The notes under the pieces: generated by a model
What the model was told of the DNA's origin: nothing
Database searches by the model: none
The model's input: only the letters and a program-made list of their open reading frames with translations
Shown here: piece by piece, positions 44,468 through 54,790 of the stretch
Position numbering within the stretch: the first letter of the stretch is position 1
Layout: each line of letters begins with the position of its first letter
Assembly: GCA_036925085.1 (NCBI GenBank)
Contig: JAUPFP010000002.1
Location: forward strand, 331,001-395,000
Length of the DNA stretch: 64,000 bases
Source: Brachycybe producta
Lineage: Eukaryota > Arthropoda > Diplopoda > Playtdesmida > Andrognathidae
Reading direction: 5' to 3'
Made by a program: the position numbers and the translations under genes

Positions 44468-45096
44468 ATTGGTGGAGGAGCTGGGCGCCTGTACCCCACC
44501 TCTCGCACGGTGATTTACCGTGCATTCGACCGTTAAGTCGGTCGAATCACCGTGCGGTGAGAGTACGTCACTGGGCGTGGACTTTGGTCCGTGGGACAGC
44601 GGCGGAAACCACCGTTTCACCGTTAATTTGCCGTTGTTTACCGTGGGGGACGGACTCTGGTCCGTTGTACCGTCGTTAACGGTAAATTTACCGTCGGTTA
44701 CCGTATTGGTACCGTCGAATTACCGTGGGGCACGGACTACGGTCCGTGGTACAGTGGTTTTCGGTGGTGTACGGTATCGTACCGCAAGTACACCGTGGTG
44801 TACGGACTTCTGTCCGTTGGTCCACGGTAGAAAGTGGTAAAAGGTCTTGTACCGTGAAGTACACCGTGAGAGACGGACTTTTGTCCGTTATACCGCGGTC
44901 GAAACCGGTGAAGTAAACTCTGACCGTACTTTACCGTGGGACACGGACTTTTGTCCGTGATACCGCGGTTTCGCACGGTTCCATCCGTTCGTTACGGTAT
45001 TTGACGGACTTTTGTCCGTGAGATTACCGTTTTCGACGGTGGAAACCCGATATCTGGTGGCTTTGTCCAGATTTTACCGTTCGTTTACGGTGAAAA
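44468..45096 (+). promoter_or_regulatory. Gypsy family A: 5' leader with seven-hairpin array
   Basis: Palindromes at 44579-44590 (core GGAC..GGTCC), 44650-44665, 44731-44748, 44802-44817, 44873-44888, 44942-44959 and 45004-45019; most read ACGGACTTTTGTCCGT. Spacing is about 60-80 bases. A further 9-bp inverted repeat (ATTCGACCG / CGGTCGAAT, 44524-44547) lies near the LTR. No AUG-initiated frame of note. Possible roles are RNA packaging, dimerisation or translation control; none is shown. Confidence 0.8.
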
Positions 45097-46872
45097 ATGG
45101 AGTCAGCATCAAAAGTACCGACGGGAGGTCGGGAACTTGGTGCAGATGCGGGGTTAGAGTTACGCGGCCGCGTAGTCGACCGTCCCCTTGTGGGGGCGGA
45201 AGGTGGGGATCCTCTGGAAACAGAGGGACCCAGCGGTAGCGTAGACGGGGATCTCCCGGAGGAATGGGTCACGGTGCGGAAACGCCGCCGTGACATCCGT
45301 CCGGGAGAATACCCGTTAGAAGACAGTGAGTCCGAAGGTGATCTCACCGGGGAGGACGAGCAGCCACGGCCGCTTGTCCAAGTTTCCACCGTCGCTCGTC
45401 CGGTTGGACGTGGCGATCTTCCCCGTAGGGATATGGTGGAAATCCCGGACGAGACTGCACGTGAGGGCCGGGCCTTTTTGGCCGGGCTATCCGAGCAGCA
45501 ACTCGTTGAGATTGCTTACGGAATAGATGTCCTTCGGTTGGAAGGACGACTGTCCCGGTCCACGGTTGAGCCGAGGGTGGCACCTCGGTTTTCACTGTCG
45601 CCCGTGCGTGAAGGCGCACGAGGAGAGGAACCATCGGTACTTCCCCGGTTGGTACCTCCGCGGGTAGCACCCAGGCCGTCTCCTCGGGAACTTGGCCGGG
45701 GAGCTCCTGCTGTGCACGGACAGCAGCCGAGGGTTCTGATGATGATCCCCTCGGAAGCTGGGTCCGTGTCTGACGTTTCGGGGAACCAGAGCAGACAACC
45801 TCGCAGGGTTAGCGCCGCTGCTTGGACGCCCGCTCCAGCGGTTCCAGCGGAGGTTCAGGCGTTCGGGTTCTTTAACCCGGTCCACTCTTTTGCTCGTTAC
45901 GATGGCAGAGAGGACTTGACGCCTTTTCTCCGCAAGTTCGAAGCAAAAGCCCGAGCTCAGCGCTGGACGGACGAATCCCGATGCAGTTTCTTTACGTTTC
46001 TGCTGGACGGTCCGGCGGAGGAGTATTACGCCACGTTGGTGGAAACTCTTCCAGACCTGACCTGGACTGAGCTGAAGGATGCTATGCGTAGCCGCTTCAG
46101 CACAAGCAACCAGGCTCGCCTCTGTTTCGGTGAATTCGAGTCCATGAAACAGGGGGCTACCGAGTCTGTACAGGCATTCTACTGGCGGTTCTTGGAACTG
46201 TCCGACCAAGTGTCTCCGGGCGAAGACGAGAGCTGTCAGCTCATTCGCTTCAAATGGAAACTCCAGACGGCCATCACTGATCAGTTGATCGGTTGCAAAG
46301 CCGGTACGGTGGAGGCATATGCCCGAAAGGCACGGCTGGTAGAGGCCGATTTGCTTCTTGTAGGTAAATTACCTACCCGTACAAGAGGGGTTCCTCAGGA
46401 CAGGGCTAACGCTCTGTCCTCCGGAACCACGGCTAGCTCCGGGAGCTCTGCCAAGGCTTCATCTTCGAGCCAAACGGGTGCGAAGGCTGCTGCACCGTCC
46501 AAGTCGGACAAAGCAGGGGCCAAGACCGGAGGCAAGAAGAAGAAGCAGGCAGGCTCTGGCGGAGGACAGCTGGCAGCAACGCCTCGAAGTGCGGACCGTA
46601 CAGGAGATTCACTCCGGCGACTAGGTCCTTGTTTCGGGTGTAACCAGATGGGTCACCTGAGGAAGGATTGTCCGAAGGCTGCGGCCAAAGGGCAAGTTGC
46701 TAGAGTAGTGCCTGACGAAAGTCAGAGCCTCCAGCCAACCGCTGGCGTTGCGCCAGTTTGGCTGGAGGGTCGGAAGTACCTGGCCACCGTTCACGATGGC
46801 CAGTTCTACTATCGACTCGTGGAGGACGAGGAGAGAAACTCGTTAAACCTCCGCCGGTCGCCACCGAACTGA
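45097..46872 (+). CDS. gag: Gypsy family A: gag
   Basis: 591 codons, ATG to TGA, same length as the minus-strand copy. It keeps the capsid-like domain (FARYDGREDLTPFLRKFEAK) and the zinc knuckle CFGCNQMGHLRKDC, and differs by scattered substitutions. The frame is fully open although pol behind it is dead. The intact gag in both copies suggests either youth or recent selection. Expression is expected from the 5' LTR, with pol reached by frameshifting at 46842. Confidence 0.95.
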   Translation: MESASKVPTGGRELGADAGLELRGRVVDRPLVGAEGGDPLETEGPSGSVDGDLPEEWVTVRKRRRDIRPGEYPLEDSESEGDLTGEDEQPRPLVQVSTVARPVGRGDLPRRDMVEIPDETAREGRAFLAGLSEQQLVEIAYGIDVLRLEGRLSRSTVEPRVAPRFSLSPVREGARGEEPSVLPRLVPPRVAPRPSPRELGRGAPAVHGQQPRVLMMIPSEAGSVSDVSGNQSRQPRRVSAAAWTPAPAVPAEVQAFGFFNPVHSFARYDGREDLTPFLRKFEAKARAQRWTDESRCSFFTFLLDGPAEEYYATLVETLPDLTWTELKDAMRSRFSTSNQARLCFGEFESMKQGATESVQAFYWRFLELSDQVSPGEDESCQLIRFKWKLQTAITDQLIGCKAGTVEAYARKARLVEADLLLVGKLPTRTRGVPQDRANALSSGTTASSGSSAKASSSSQTGAKAAAPSKSDKAGAKTGGKKKKQAGSGGGQLAATPRSADRTGDSLRRLGPCFGCNQMGHLRKDCPKAAAKGQVARVVPDESQSLQPTAGVAPVWLEGRKYLATVHDGQFYYRLVEDEERNSLNLRRSPPN

Positions 46873-46887
46873 GTGGTGTGCGAACGG
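46842..46887 (+). promoter_or_regulatory. Candidate -1 frameshift signal, + strand copy
   Basis: GTTAAAC at 46842-46848 in gag phase, a 5-base spacer, arm CCGGTCGC 46854-46861, return arm GCGAACGG 46880-46887 (one mismatch against the minus-strand copy's perfect stem). The gag stop lies in the loop. Confidence 0.65.
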
Positions 46888-49430
46888 TAAAGCTTCAAAG
46901 CTCAGGTGCCTGTCACGGCCTGAGCTCTGAACGAGGGACGTACCTCCGGACGGTCTCCAAATATGTGGATGTCCTGCGGAAGGCAGGGGTGCCTCTGGCG
47001 AGGTCTGCGGACCCGGAAATTACCCAGTGGGTATTTCCATCGCCATGCTCCACATTGGAGGCCGTGTGCAGCCAGCTGGATCGCTGGTTTGCCCCCTCAC
47101 CCTACATGCCTAGTGGTGAGGTGCTGGATCGTGCGCTCATCGAGCAGGCGGGAGGAGTTGGTGCGCCCATACCTCCTGTTGTGCCTGGGAAGTCTCTGGT
47201 TTCTGAGACAGTGCCCCAGCCTTGTGCACGTCGGAATTACCGTCCGGTGTGGACTGTAAGGTGGACGGGATGCAGAAGGTCGATGGTCGGAACCCACGGG
47301 TTAACATTCCTGAGCTTCAGAGCCGGGCCTACGACGTAGGTTCACCACGGGTGTGGGTATCGATTGGCGATCGTCTCTTGGAGGTGATCATAGACGCCGG
47401 GGCCGACGTGTCGGTCCTAAGCATTACAGTGGCACGAGTGATGGGGTTGCCTATAGAGGAACTAGCGGTTCCTTCATTCTTTCTTGGAATGGGTGGGCAC
47501 TCCATCGAGGTAGTAGGGGTCACAAATATGGAATTGACCATCCACAAGAAAACCATCAAACCTAACCCTCTCTTTTCACCAAAAAGAGAGGGCGAAGCGT
47601 TCTTGGGTGTTGTTCACGCCTCACGCTTCGGCTGGATGGTAGATATCGTGCACCATAAGGTTTACTTCCGGGAGGATGTCTGGACGGCACATCCAGATGC
47701 CCTCCAAGCTGCAGAAGGAAGAGGTGGCAAAGATGTTGGATGCAGGGGTTATCCAACCTTCGCGTAGCCCCTACATGAGCCCTATCTTGCTTGTTCGCAA
47801 GAAGGATGGTGGCTTTCGTTTTTGTGTGAACTACTGGAAACTGAATGCCCAGACAAAGCTGGATCAATATCCGTTGCCTCGCATCGATGATGGGCTCGAT
47901 TCGTTGGCCTGTGCGAAGTTCTTTGCTACCTTGGACCTGGCTAGTGGTTACTGGCAGGTTCGGATGGCTGAGCCCGACGTTGAGAAAACGGCATTTATTT
48001 GCTCTCAAGGTCTGGTTGAGTTCCAGAAAATGCCTTTCGGACTCTATAATGCTCCAGCCACCATGCAGAGAGCGCTAGACCTCTTATTGGCAGGACATAA
48101 GTGGGAGACTTGTCTGGTGTACCTGGACGATATTATCGTCTTTGGGAACACTTTTGAGCAGTTTCTCGATAGACTCTCCATTGTCCTTGGACTGTTACAA
48201 GGGGCGGAGCTAAAACTCCAGCCGAAGAAGTGTTTCTTTGGCTTTAACAAAGTGCGTTATCTCGGTCACGTAGTGAGTGCCGAGAGAGTTGCTCCGGACC
48301 CGGATCTCGTGCGGGCAGTTCAGGAGTTTGATGTCCCGACGACGGTGACAGGCGTCCATAGTTTTCTCGGACTTACCGGTTACTATCGAAAGTTCATCAA
48401 GGACTTTGCCAAGATGGCAAGGTCTTTGCTTGATCTGACGAAGAAGGATGCGTTCTTCGAGTGGTTGGATCAGTGCAAACTAGTGTTTGCTCAGTTAAAG
48501 GCATTTTTAACAGAAGCGCCGGTACTCACCATGTACGATCCTCGTGGTGAGGTATTTATCCATACCGACGCTAGTGGGTACGGCTTGGGAGTCGTAGTCT
48601 ACCAGAAGTTACCGGAGGACAATGTCCCCCGTGTTCTGGCCTAAGCAAGCCGGCTCATGAAAGGAGCGGAAACACGGTATTCGGTTACCAAGCAGGAGTG
48701 CTTGGCGGTCATGTTTGCCGTGGGTAAATTCCATCCTTACCTCTTTAACCGGGAGTTTGTGATCGTAACAGATCACCACGCTCTTTGCTATCTGCAGACA
48801 GCCAAAAACCTGCAAGGCAGGTTGGGGCGTTGGCAGATGCAGCTTCAAGAGTACCGGTTCAAGGTTCAGTATAGGAAGGGAACACTGCACGTGGATGCCG
48901 ACGCTTTGAGTCGGTATCCTGTTCGTGATGTGGCGGACCTTTCCTTGACTGAATATGTCGAAGCCGACGTAGTTGAGGTTATTTACCACATCCGTTCCGA
49001 GGTGGACTGGGTCAAGGAGCAAGAGGCCGATGGCTGGTGCTCCAAAGTGTAGAGTGAAATCTTCCGCGACCCCAACTCGAACCTCCGGTTCAAGTTTGTG
49101 GTGGCAGATGACTTGTTGTTTGCCATCAGGTCTATCCAGGATTGGTTGAGAACTGTTCTGCTAGTTCCGAAGTCGTGCAGGGCTTTCTGTCTAATGAAGC
49201 TACATGACGTTCCCGAAGCTGGTCACTTCGGGATGTTTAAGACCTACCAGAAACTGCGCTCATGCTTCTACTGGATCGGTATGAAGCGGGACACGGCCGA
49301 ATATGTTAAGTCATGTTTGGTGTGTCAGAGAGCGCGACAGTTCGCTCGAAGTCAGGGATTTCTCCAACCGATTGTGCCGGAGTACCCAGTTGATACCTGT
49401 GGAATGGACTTCGTTGGACCGTTGTGGGGT
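46850..49430 (+). pseudogene. Gypsy family A: pol, inactivated
   Basis: Same domains as 33054-36353, with several breaks. There is a frameshift near 47228 before the protease (47222-47767 holds IDAGADVSVLS, where the active-site DTG reads DAG). A deletion of roughly 840 bp near 47710 removes the PR-RT linker and joins HPDALQ to EEVAKML. RT then runs open from 47676 (FRFCVNYWKLN, where D and R of the usual block are changed; VYLDDIIVFGN intact). TAA at 48642 and TAG near 49050 interrupt RNase H and what follows. Integrase stops at VEWTSLDR/GMDFVGP near 49420 and runs into unrelated sequence. Confidence 0.92.
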
Positions 49431-50639
49431 ACCCTGTGGGTGTCCCTACCGTGGTGGAGTAGAGCAGGCGGTCCGCTACTGTGGGCGGACGGCTGGGAGA
49501 GGAGGCGGCCCGGACATTGCGGTGTTTGGGGCCCGCCGCGGTTTCGGTAGAAACCAAGGGCGGCCCATCACCAGTTGTCCAGCCAAAGGCCCGACAAAAT
49601 CGGTTTGTGGACGGAGAAATCCATCCGTGAAAACCTCCGTGAAATTTCCCATTACCGTCAATATAAGAGAATTGACGGTAAATGTCTCTACCCACCAGTT
49701 CCAGTCTTGGTGTAGGAGAATTCACCGTGTGTCTGCCTCTAAAAAGGCAGACGATGGTACAATCTCCATGGTGACCATGCATGAGGCGGCTGATGACGTT
49801 TTAGCCGCTACTGCACGGCCATTAGCCGCTAAGACGGTAAATTTGGTGGCTAGGCGCCATAATGTTTGTAAACGAAACAAACACAGGACGCCGGCCGCAC
49901 GTGTTTTTCTAAAACCAGAAATTCACCGTCTAAAAAGCGTGCCAAGACTGGAAAAGAGGGGCAATATTGATAAAGTAAGTCCCTCTAAGGGAATTTCCTT
50001 CTCCTGCCTGTTGGCAGTTCTCTTTTATTTGTTAACGGTGTGTTTTACGGTCAATGACCGTATACACACGTGGTGGGAGTGGTTTCGCCGCCATGACTGT
50101 TGTCATGGTGGCCAAGCCACTATGGAAAGCACTTTTCCGGCGGGTTCGGCCCATCCGAGCGCCATTTCACTTGGGAAGGCCCAAGTTCGACGGTGTTTGG
50201 ACGGTAGAAGCCCGCCAGGGAGTGGTTTTCACCAATCGAAGGCGGTAAGACACGGTTTTGACCGTGAATTCCCAACTTTGGACGGTGATAACGGCATTGT
50301 GCATGATAGAAGTCCGTGCAATGCCCTTTCCAACCGTCAGAGCTCGGTGAAAGGGTGTTTTCACCGTCCGAAGGTGGTCAGCCATGGTTTTTACCGTGGT
50401 TTACCGACTTTGGACGGTGAAAACCGCGATTCGCACGGTGAAATCCCGTGGAATGCCCTTTCTACCTGTTCCGAAAGGGGGAAAAGTGGTTTTCACCGTA
50501 TGAAGGCGGTAAAACACAGTTTTGACCGTGAATTACCGACTTTGGATGGTGAAAACATGAATTGTCACTGTAAAAGCCCGTGGAATTCACTTTTCCACGG
50601 TGAAAACTTGTTTTTGACGGTTTCTTCCCTGTTTATTAG
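49421..50639 (+). other. Gypsy family A: ACGGT-rich spacer between pol and ORF3
   Basis: No convincing coding function, although the frame happens to be open into ORF3. Motifs such as GACGGTGAAAACCG, TTTACGGTCAATGACCG and CACGGTGAAA recur. The word ACGGT/ACCGT is also the hallmark of the leader before gag, so the two regions may share origin or binding function. It aligns with 961-2066 of copy 1. Confidence 0.6.
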
Positions 50640-50640
50640 G
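50615..50640 (+). promoter_or_regulatory. Candidate 3' splice site upstream of ORF3
   Basis: A T/C-rich run (TTTCTTCCCTGTTTATTAG) directly before GTCCACC. The same place in copy 1 reads TTTGTTCCCTCTTCAATAG|GTCC (2048-2070). The open ORF3 frame continues from it without an ATG for well over 100 codons, which fits an exon that receives its start from a spliced upstream piece. Confidence 0.55.
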
Positions 50641-53572
50641 TCCACCACGGAGAAGGAGAAAGAGGAAGGCGACGGGAGTGGCCGACGGTCTCCCTCCCTC
50701 AGCCCGCTGCATTCTGGGGATGCAAGGCTGTTGGAGTCGGGATCGGAGGGCTCCCCATCATCTGGCGGACCGGAAACGGCTGACGCTACCGTGGAATCAG
50801 TTGATTCCCCGGCGGCAGAGGCCGTGGAAGGTCCGAAGTCTGCCCAGTCGACTCTGACCGGTGTCGGAGCCTTCTGGGGCAGATACCTGCAGTCTCCCAC
50901 CAGGGATACGGCTGCTACCACCGATCAATTGGTGGCGGCGGTAGTTTCTCCGGTTGGAGAGCCTGCAGAAGCGGGTGTTGATGGTGGGAAAGCGGCTACC
51001 GGTGTGGTAACCGCTAGTACCCCGGAACCTGGGTCTCCGGCTGTTCGAGACCTCCTAGATTGGTCTAGGGTGGTCGAGGACAGTGAGGACGTCTCTTTGG
51101 GAGCGTCCTTAGTCATTGACACGAAGATGGAGGTCGAAACCACCGTTGATTCGGTGGCTGACGCCTCCAGGCAGTGGCGGAGCCGTAACGCCTCTTCAGA
51201 GGGCTCTTTGGAGTCTGACGGGAGTAGTTCGGCCTCCGAGGGTAAACCGTCTGGGACGGGATCCCCCGGAATTCTTCCCGCCGATTGAATGTCTTTGGAG
51301 GCCGTGGCTGTGTTCTTGGCCGAAAAAGAAGGCCGCTTGGATCGGTTGGATGAAGCTAGATGGGACATGGTCCAGGAAGGTGGCTTCCTGGTCGGGGACC
51401 ATCGATTCTTCATCGGGGAGATTCCGACCGTGCAGTTGAGGAAGGACGGCGCAAAGAAGCGCAAGAAGAAGTCCGGAGCCGCACGGATCACTGCCAGAGC
51501 CAAGGCTCTCGCAGAGAGAAAGGCAATGCTTAAAGCTAAGGAGGAGGCGTTGAAGAAGTTCACGCCTGCTGTGGGGCTTCGAGCAGAGACTCTCGCCCGC
51601 CCTGACGGTTGTTCAGGGGCTGCTTGGCCAGAGAAGCCGGCTGCTGGATCGGGTCTGCCCGAGGCAGTAGCTGGCCCCTCCAGCTGGCAGTCGGACAACC
51701 CGAAGAGGGACCGGCGAGCGGAGAAGAAGGCTACCCAGCCTCCAACACCCGCTCCCGGTAAAACGGGGAAATCTGTGAGTGGTGGTGGTGGCAAGGGAAA
51801 AAAAGGTCCCGCCCTCGCACCCCACCAGTGGCTAAAAGCTCGAGAGGCAAAAAGGCCAGGTCCTTCGGTCAAGGAAAGGCCTTCGAACCTCGGAAGCCCG
51901 AGAGCTTGGAGAACAAGCTCAAACGGCTTCAGGCTCAAGCAGCGAGCTTGCACCGACAGATCGCTCGTGCGGTTGGTGCAGGTGAGTGGCAGGAGTTTGA
52001 GCACAGGGCTGCGGAGTTCCCTCCCCTGCAGGGAATGCCCGCCCGGAGTCAGCTCAACACAGGGGAACCTCCTGTCGGTCGTGGCGTCCCGTCGATTGCG
52101 AGTGCCACGACCATCGCTGGCCAGAAGCGAATCGAAGAGAGGGAGGCGATGCAGGCTTCCAGTGCACCAGCCCATGGTGCGGAAGCCAAAGCTACTGGTG
52201 GCAAGAGTCAGCCGACTCTTGTACCGAAGGAGAAGTATCTCCTTCGGGATGGTCGAGGAAGATTTGTCTCCGGACAGTCATCCTCGGCTGTCACCTCGGC
52301 TAAGGGCACTTCTACGAAAAAGAGTACGGCTCCGGCCAGAAAACCTTCGAAGAAGGAGTCCGAGAAGGCGAAGGGGCTAACCACCCGCCAAAGCCTGATC
52401 GGCCCAGTAAGTTGTCGGAGTCAGTTAAGTCTGACACGACGCATGGTCAACCTTCCTCTCACGGGAAGAAAAAGAAAAAGAAGGACCGTAAAAAGTCCAA
52501 GCGTGAGAGGAAGGGAAGTCCGACACCCTCCAGTAGTAGGAGCCAGGGAGCCGAAACTAGAGGCGTCGTGGCGGAAAAGGAGGAGTCCCGGCATGCTCAG
52601 GCAAGCACGCCGGCCGGGAGTCAACCGGTCCATACCCGTCCCGTTGAGGCGGCGCGGATGGATGGTAGGTCGATGCGCGACATTTTCGTCGGCACGCCTC
52701 CATCCTCCCTGAAGGTGGATGCGGTCTCGAACCTGCGGGTTCGAGCAGTGGGAACCCTGCACCATGTGACTTTGCCCTCACCTAAGGGCGAAGGAACCTC
52801 GGTTGCAGGAGTCAGTGTTCCCACAAGACGTGACCCCGTGACCCCCAGTGGGGGTACACCCTTCTCTCCAGTTTATGGCGGCGGGGTATTTGATACCCTA
52901 GGACCCGAATCGTCAACCTCCCCTAGGCCTGAGGCTGAGGGACAGTGTATTGGCGCATTGCCCCCGTATTCAGATGCAGAGGTGTATCTGAATAACCGGC
53001 TTGGTCTGTGGCAGGACCAGCCGGGAATGGAGGGTTGCCAATACCACGGCTACTACCGTCTAGATGAGCCACTTCCAGAGCCGTGGGTAGCAAGGCTACC
53101 GCCATACAACATGCGCCATGTGGTGGCGTTTGGTTGTGGAGGTTTTCCGGTGGTGATGGTCGTAAACCCGGTACAGCAAACGTTTGCTATTTTGGATGTG
53201 GTGGGGCTAGATGTTTTGATAGTTCGTCTAGCCCGGCGTGCAGCCCCATTCATCCAACGTTTGCTGTGATGCGACTTAGGAGGTATGGCTGGACAGTTTA
53301 TAACTGAGCCTCTACCAGGGTGCGAGACCGAGCCCGCGGTTGCCCTGGTAGACCTCCTAACAAGTCGGACGCTTCGCACGCGTCCGCAACTTCAGGATAT
53401 TCCTTTCGAGGAATTCCGAGCCCTGGAGGAAAGCCGTCTTAGGAGGACTGTCTTCGATACTGGTTTTGGGTGGCGTAACACCCAGATGTGCTTGTGCTGG
53501 GCACGTCGGTGGGCTGCGGAGTGGATGGGCTCCACTTTCGCGACACTGCCAGAGAAGCCGTCTGGAACCTAA
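50640..53572 (+). pseudogene. Gypsy family A: ORF3, unknown protein in env position
   Basis: About 975 codons in three frames. Part 1, to TGA at 51286-51288, is acidic and Ser/Ala/Gly-rich. Part 2, 51289 to about 51830, has DHRFFIGEIPTVQLRKDG, a KKRKKKSG basic cluster and an Ala/Lys/Glu helix (AKALAERKAMLKAKEEALKK) likely to form a coiled coil. After a frameshift, 51828-52400 has NKLKRLQAQAASLHRQIARA (second coiled coil) and DGRGRFVSGQ. After a one-base loss near 52375, 52412-53572 has KKKKKKDRKKSKRERKGSP and the C-terminal domain (SDAEVYLNNRLGLWQDQPG, CQYHGYYRLDEPLPEPWVA, VVAFGCGGFPVVMVVNPVQ, TEPLPGCETEPAVALVDLL, DTGFGWRNTQMCLCWARR), itself broken by a stop at 53267. There is no signal peptide or transmembrane helix, so it does not look like an envelope protein; basic clusters suggest nucleic-acid binding or nuclear entry (inference). 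Confidence 0.7.
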
Positions 53573-53649
53573 GAAGGTCAGGTTCGGGGAGCAATCCTGG
53601 CTGGCTCGACTGACATGTTCCCGAGACGGAACAGTGAAGTTGAGAGGAT

Positions 53650-54443
53650 TGTGGCAACCTGGTCTGCTCAATTTTTAAATTTTGATTGAGCAGACGAATT
53701 TCTCTATGGTGGTCTGCCTGACAGCTACAGTAGGCTGTTAGGTCGGACGCCATTTTGGTGCCAGCAGACCTCTCACCATGAAGTCTATGGGTGAGAGGTC
53801 AGATGTGACCTCTGTCCCCTCCAGGTGGAGTTGCCTGGAGGTTTCCTGTGGCCTAGTCAACCACAGGAACTGGGCAGTGTGTTGTAGGCTGTGAGGAAGA
53901 CTAGACCTGTGGGTGGAGGTCAAGAAGACCTCCACTGGCCAGTGCCTCTTCTTGGCTTCATTTGTGCATTGGCCGGGAGGCCTTTGTTTTTGTATATTTA
54001 TGGGTGTTGGCTGGACAAGGGATCCAGCCAATGTGTAAATATTCACTGCCATCATTTTTATCATCGTAAGTGTGAATTAAACACTTTTATCTTATTCATC
54101 TTACTTTGTGTCCATGTCTATTTCTTGGGGAGTTACCGCGAGGGGGGGTGGGTTTCTGGTTTGGGAAAACTCCACCGTTTTTTACCGACCTGTTTCGGCC
54201 GGTACTCGTGTCGGCTCGCGGTAGAACCGGGGTTCTACCGCGATATTCTTGACGAGGTGGCATGTCATTGTCGTGTTTCACCGTCGGGAGAGCTCCGCGT
54301 CGACACCACCCAAAGGGTGCACTGTGTGGAGAGGCGGCTACGGGCACGGTCCCGTCCCCGTCGTCGGAGCTCTGGTACCGGTAAGTGTGAACGTTTTTGA
54401 AGTTCGTTCATCGGGTATTGTAACAGTCCGGCGGGACGTTACA
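53650..54443 (+). mobile_element. Gypsy family A 3' LTR (subfamily A2)
   Basis: 794 bp; polypurine-like AAGTTGAGAGGAT before it. U5 reads GGGAGAGCTCCGCGTCGAC, unlike the 5' LTR but like 29196-29994. GTAAGT at 54381-54386. Confidence 0.95.
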
Positions 54444-54555
54444 TTCTCGAATCTCAAACCAACGTGATAGATCGCTATCATAAGTCCTTGACGCACAATA
54501 GTGTTAATTATGAAAGGACCAAACCACTGTTTTACCAGCTTCCAATCTCTTGCTG

Positions 54556-54790
54556 CAAGAATATAACTATACAGTGGTCTACAAGGCTGTAATCACACAT
54601 GTGGATGCTGACTATATTTTTCACAGTCCGATTCATGTATCAGACAATTGGAGACTTCAAGGAGCCCCAGACAACTTGGATGACAGTGTGATCTATGCTG
54701 TCACTTTCCGATGAGATTGGGCACTAGAGCAACGAAAACACTTGGGATTAATAAAGATCATTGACGAACTCTGACAGATGCCAGGGTCCG
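54556..54790 (+). pseudogene. Unrelated Ty3/gypsy RNase H-integrase linker remnant
   Basis: The plus strand reads LLQEYNYTVVYKAVITHVDADYIFHSPI and then PDNLDDSVIYAVTF and WALEQRKHLGLIKII. This matches the end of gypsy RNase H (LQEY.F.V.YK....HVDAD.LSR.P, here LSR decayed to IFH) and the acidic linker and (D)W..EQ...L.. that follow. The sequence differs from families A and B. The frame ends at TGA near 54718 and the rest is lost. Confidence 0.55.

Larger units (their letters stand above)
43669..54443 (+). mobile_element. Gypsy family A, 10.8-kb element with ORF3, chimeric
   Basis: LTR 43669-44467, leader 44468-45096, gag 45097-46872, damaged pol to about 49430, spacer, ORF3 50640-53572, LTR 53650-54443. 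The flanks differ (CTAT before, TTCT after), so no target-site duplication is seen. The two LTRs belong to different subfamilies: the 5' LTR is like the A1 element at 31252-39560, the 3' LTR like copy 1 and the solo LTR at 29196. The simplest reading is recombination between two family A elements. It is the longest copy here and the best guide to the full gene order. Confidence 0.93.

Noticed and set aside
49303-51288. A 661-codon open frame running from integrase through the spacer into ORF3
   Set aside because: The spacer part has no protein character and is not open in copy 1. The frame starts inside a truncated integrase. I annotated the integrase end, spacer and ORF3 separately.
50925-52175. 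A 416-codon open frame on the minus strand opposite ORF3
   Set aside because: It is the complement of ORF3's GC-rich coding sequence, with no motif of its own and no conservation of frame in copy 1.
50640-53572. Calling ORF3 an env gene
   Set aside because: Position fits, but I see no signal peptide, furin-like site, fusion peptide or membrane anchor. Position alone is not enough.
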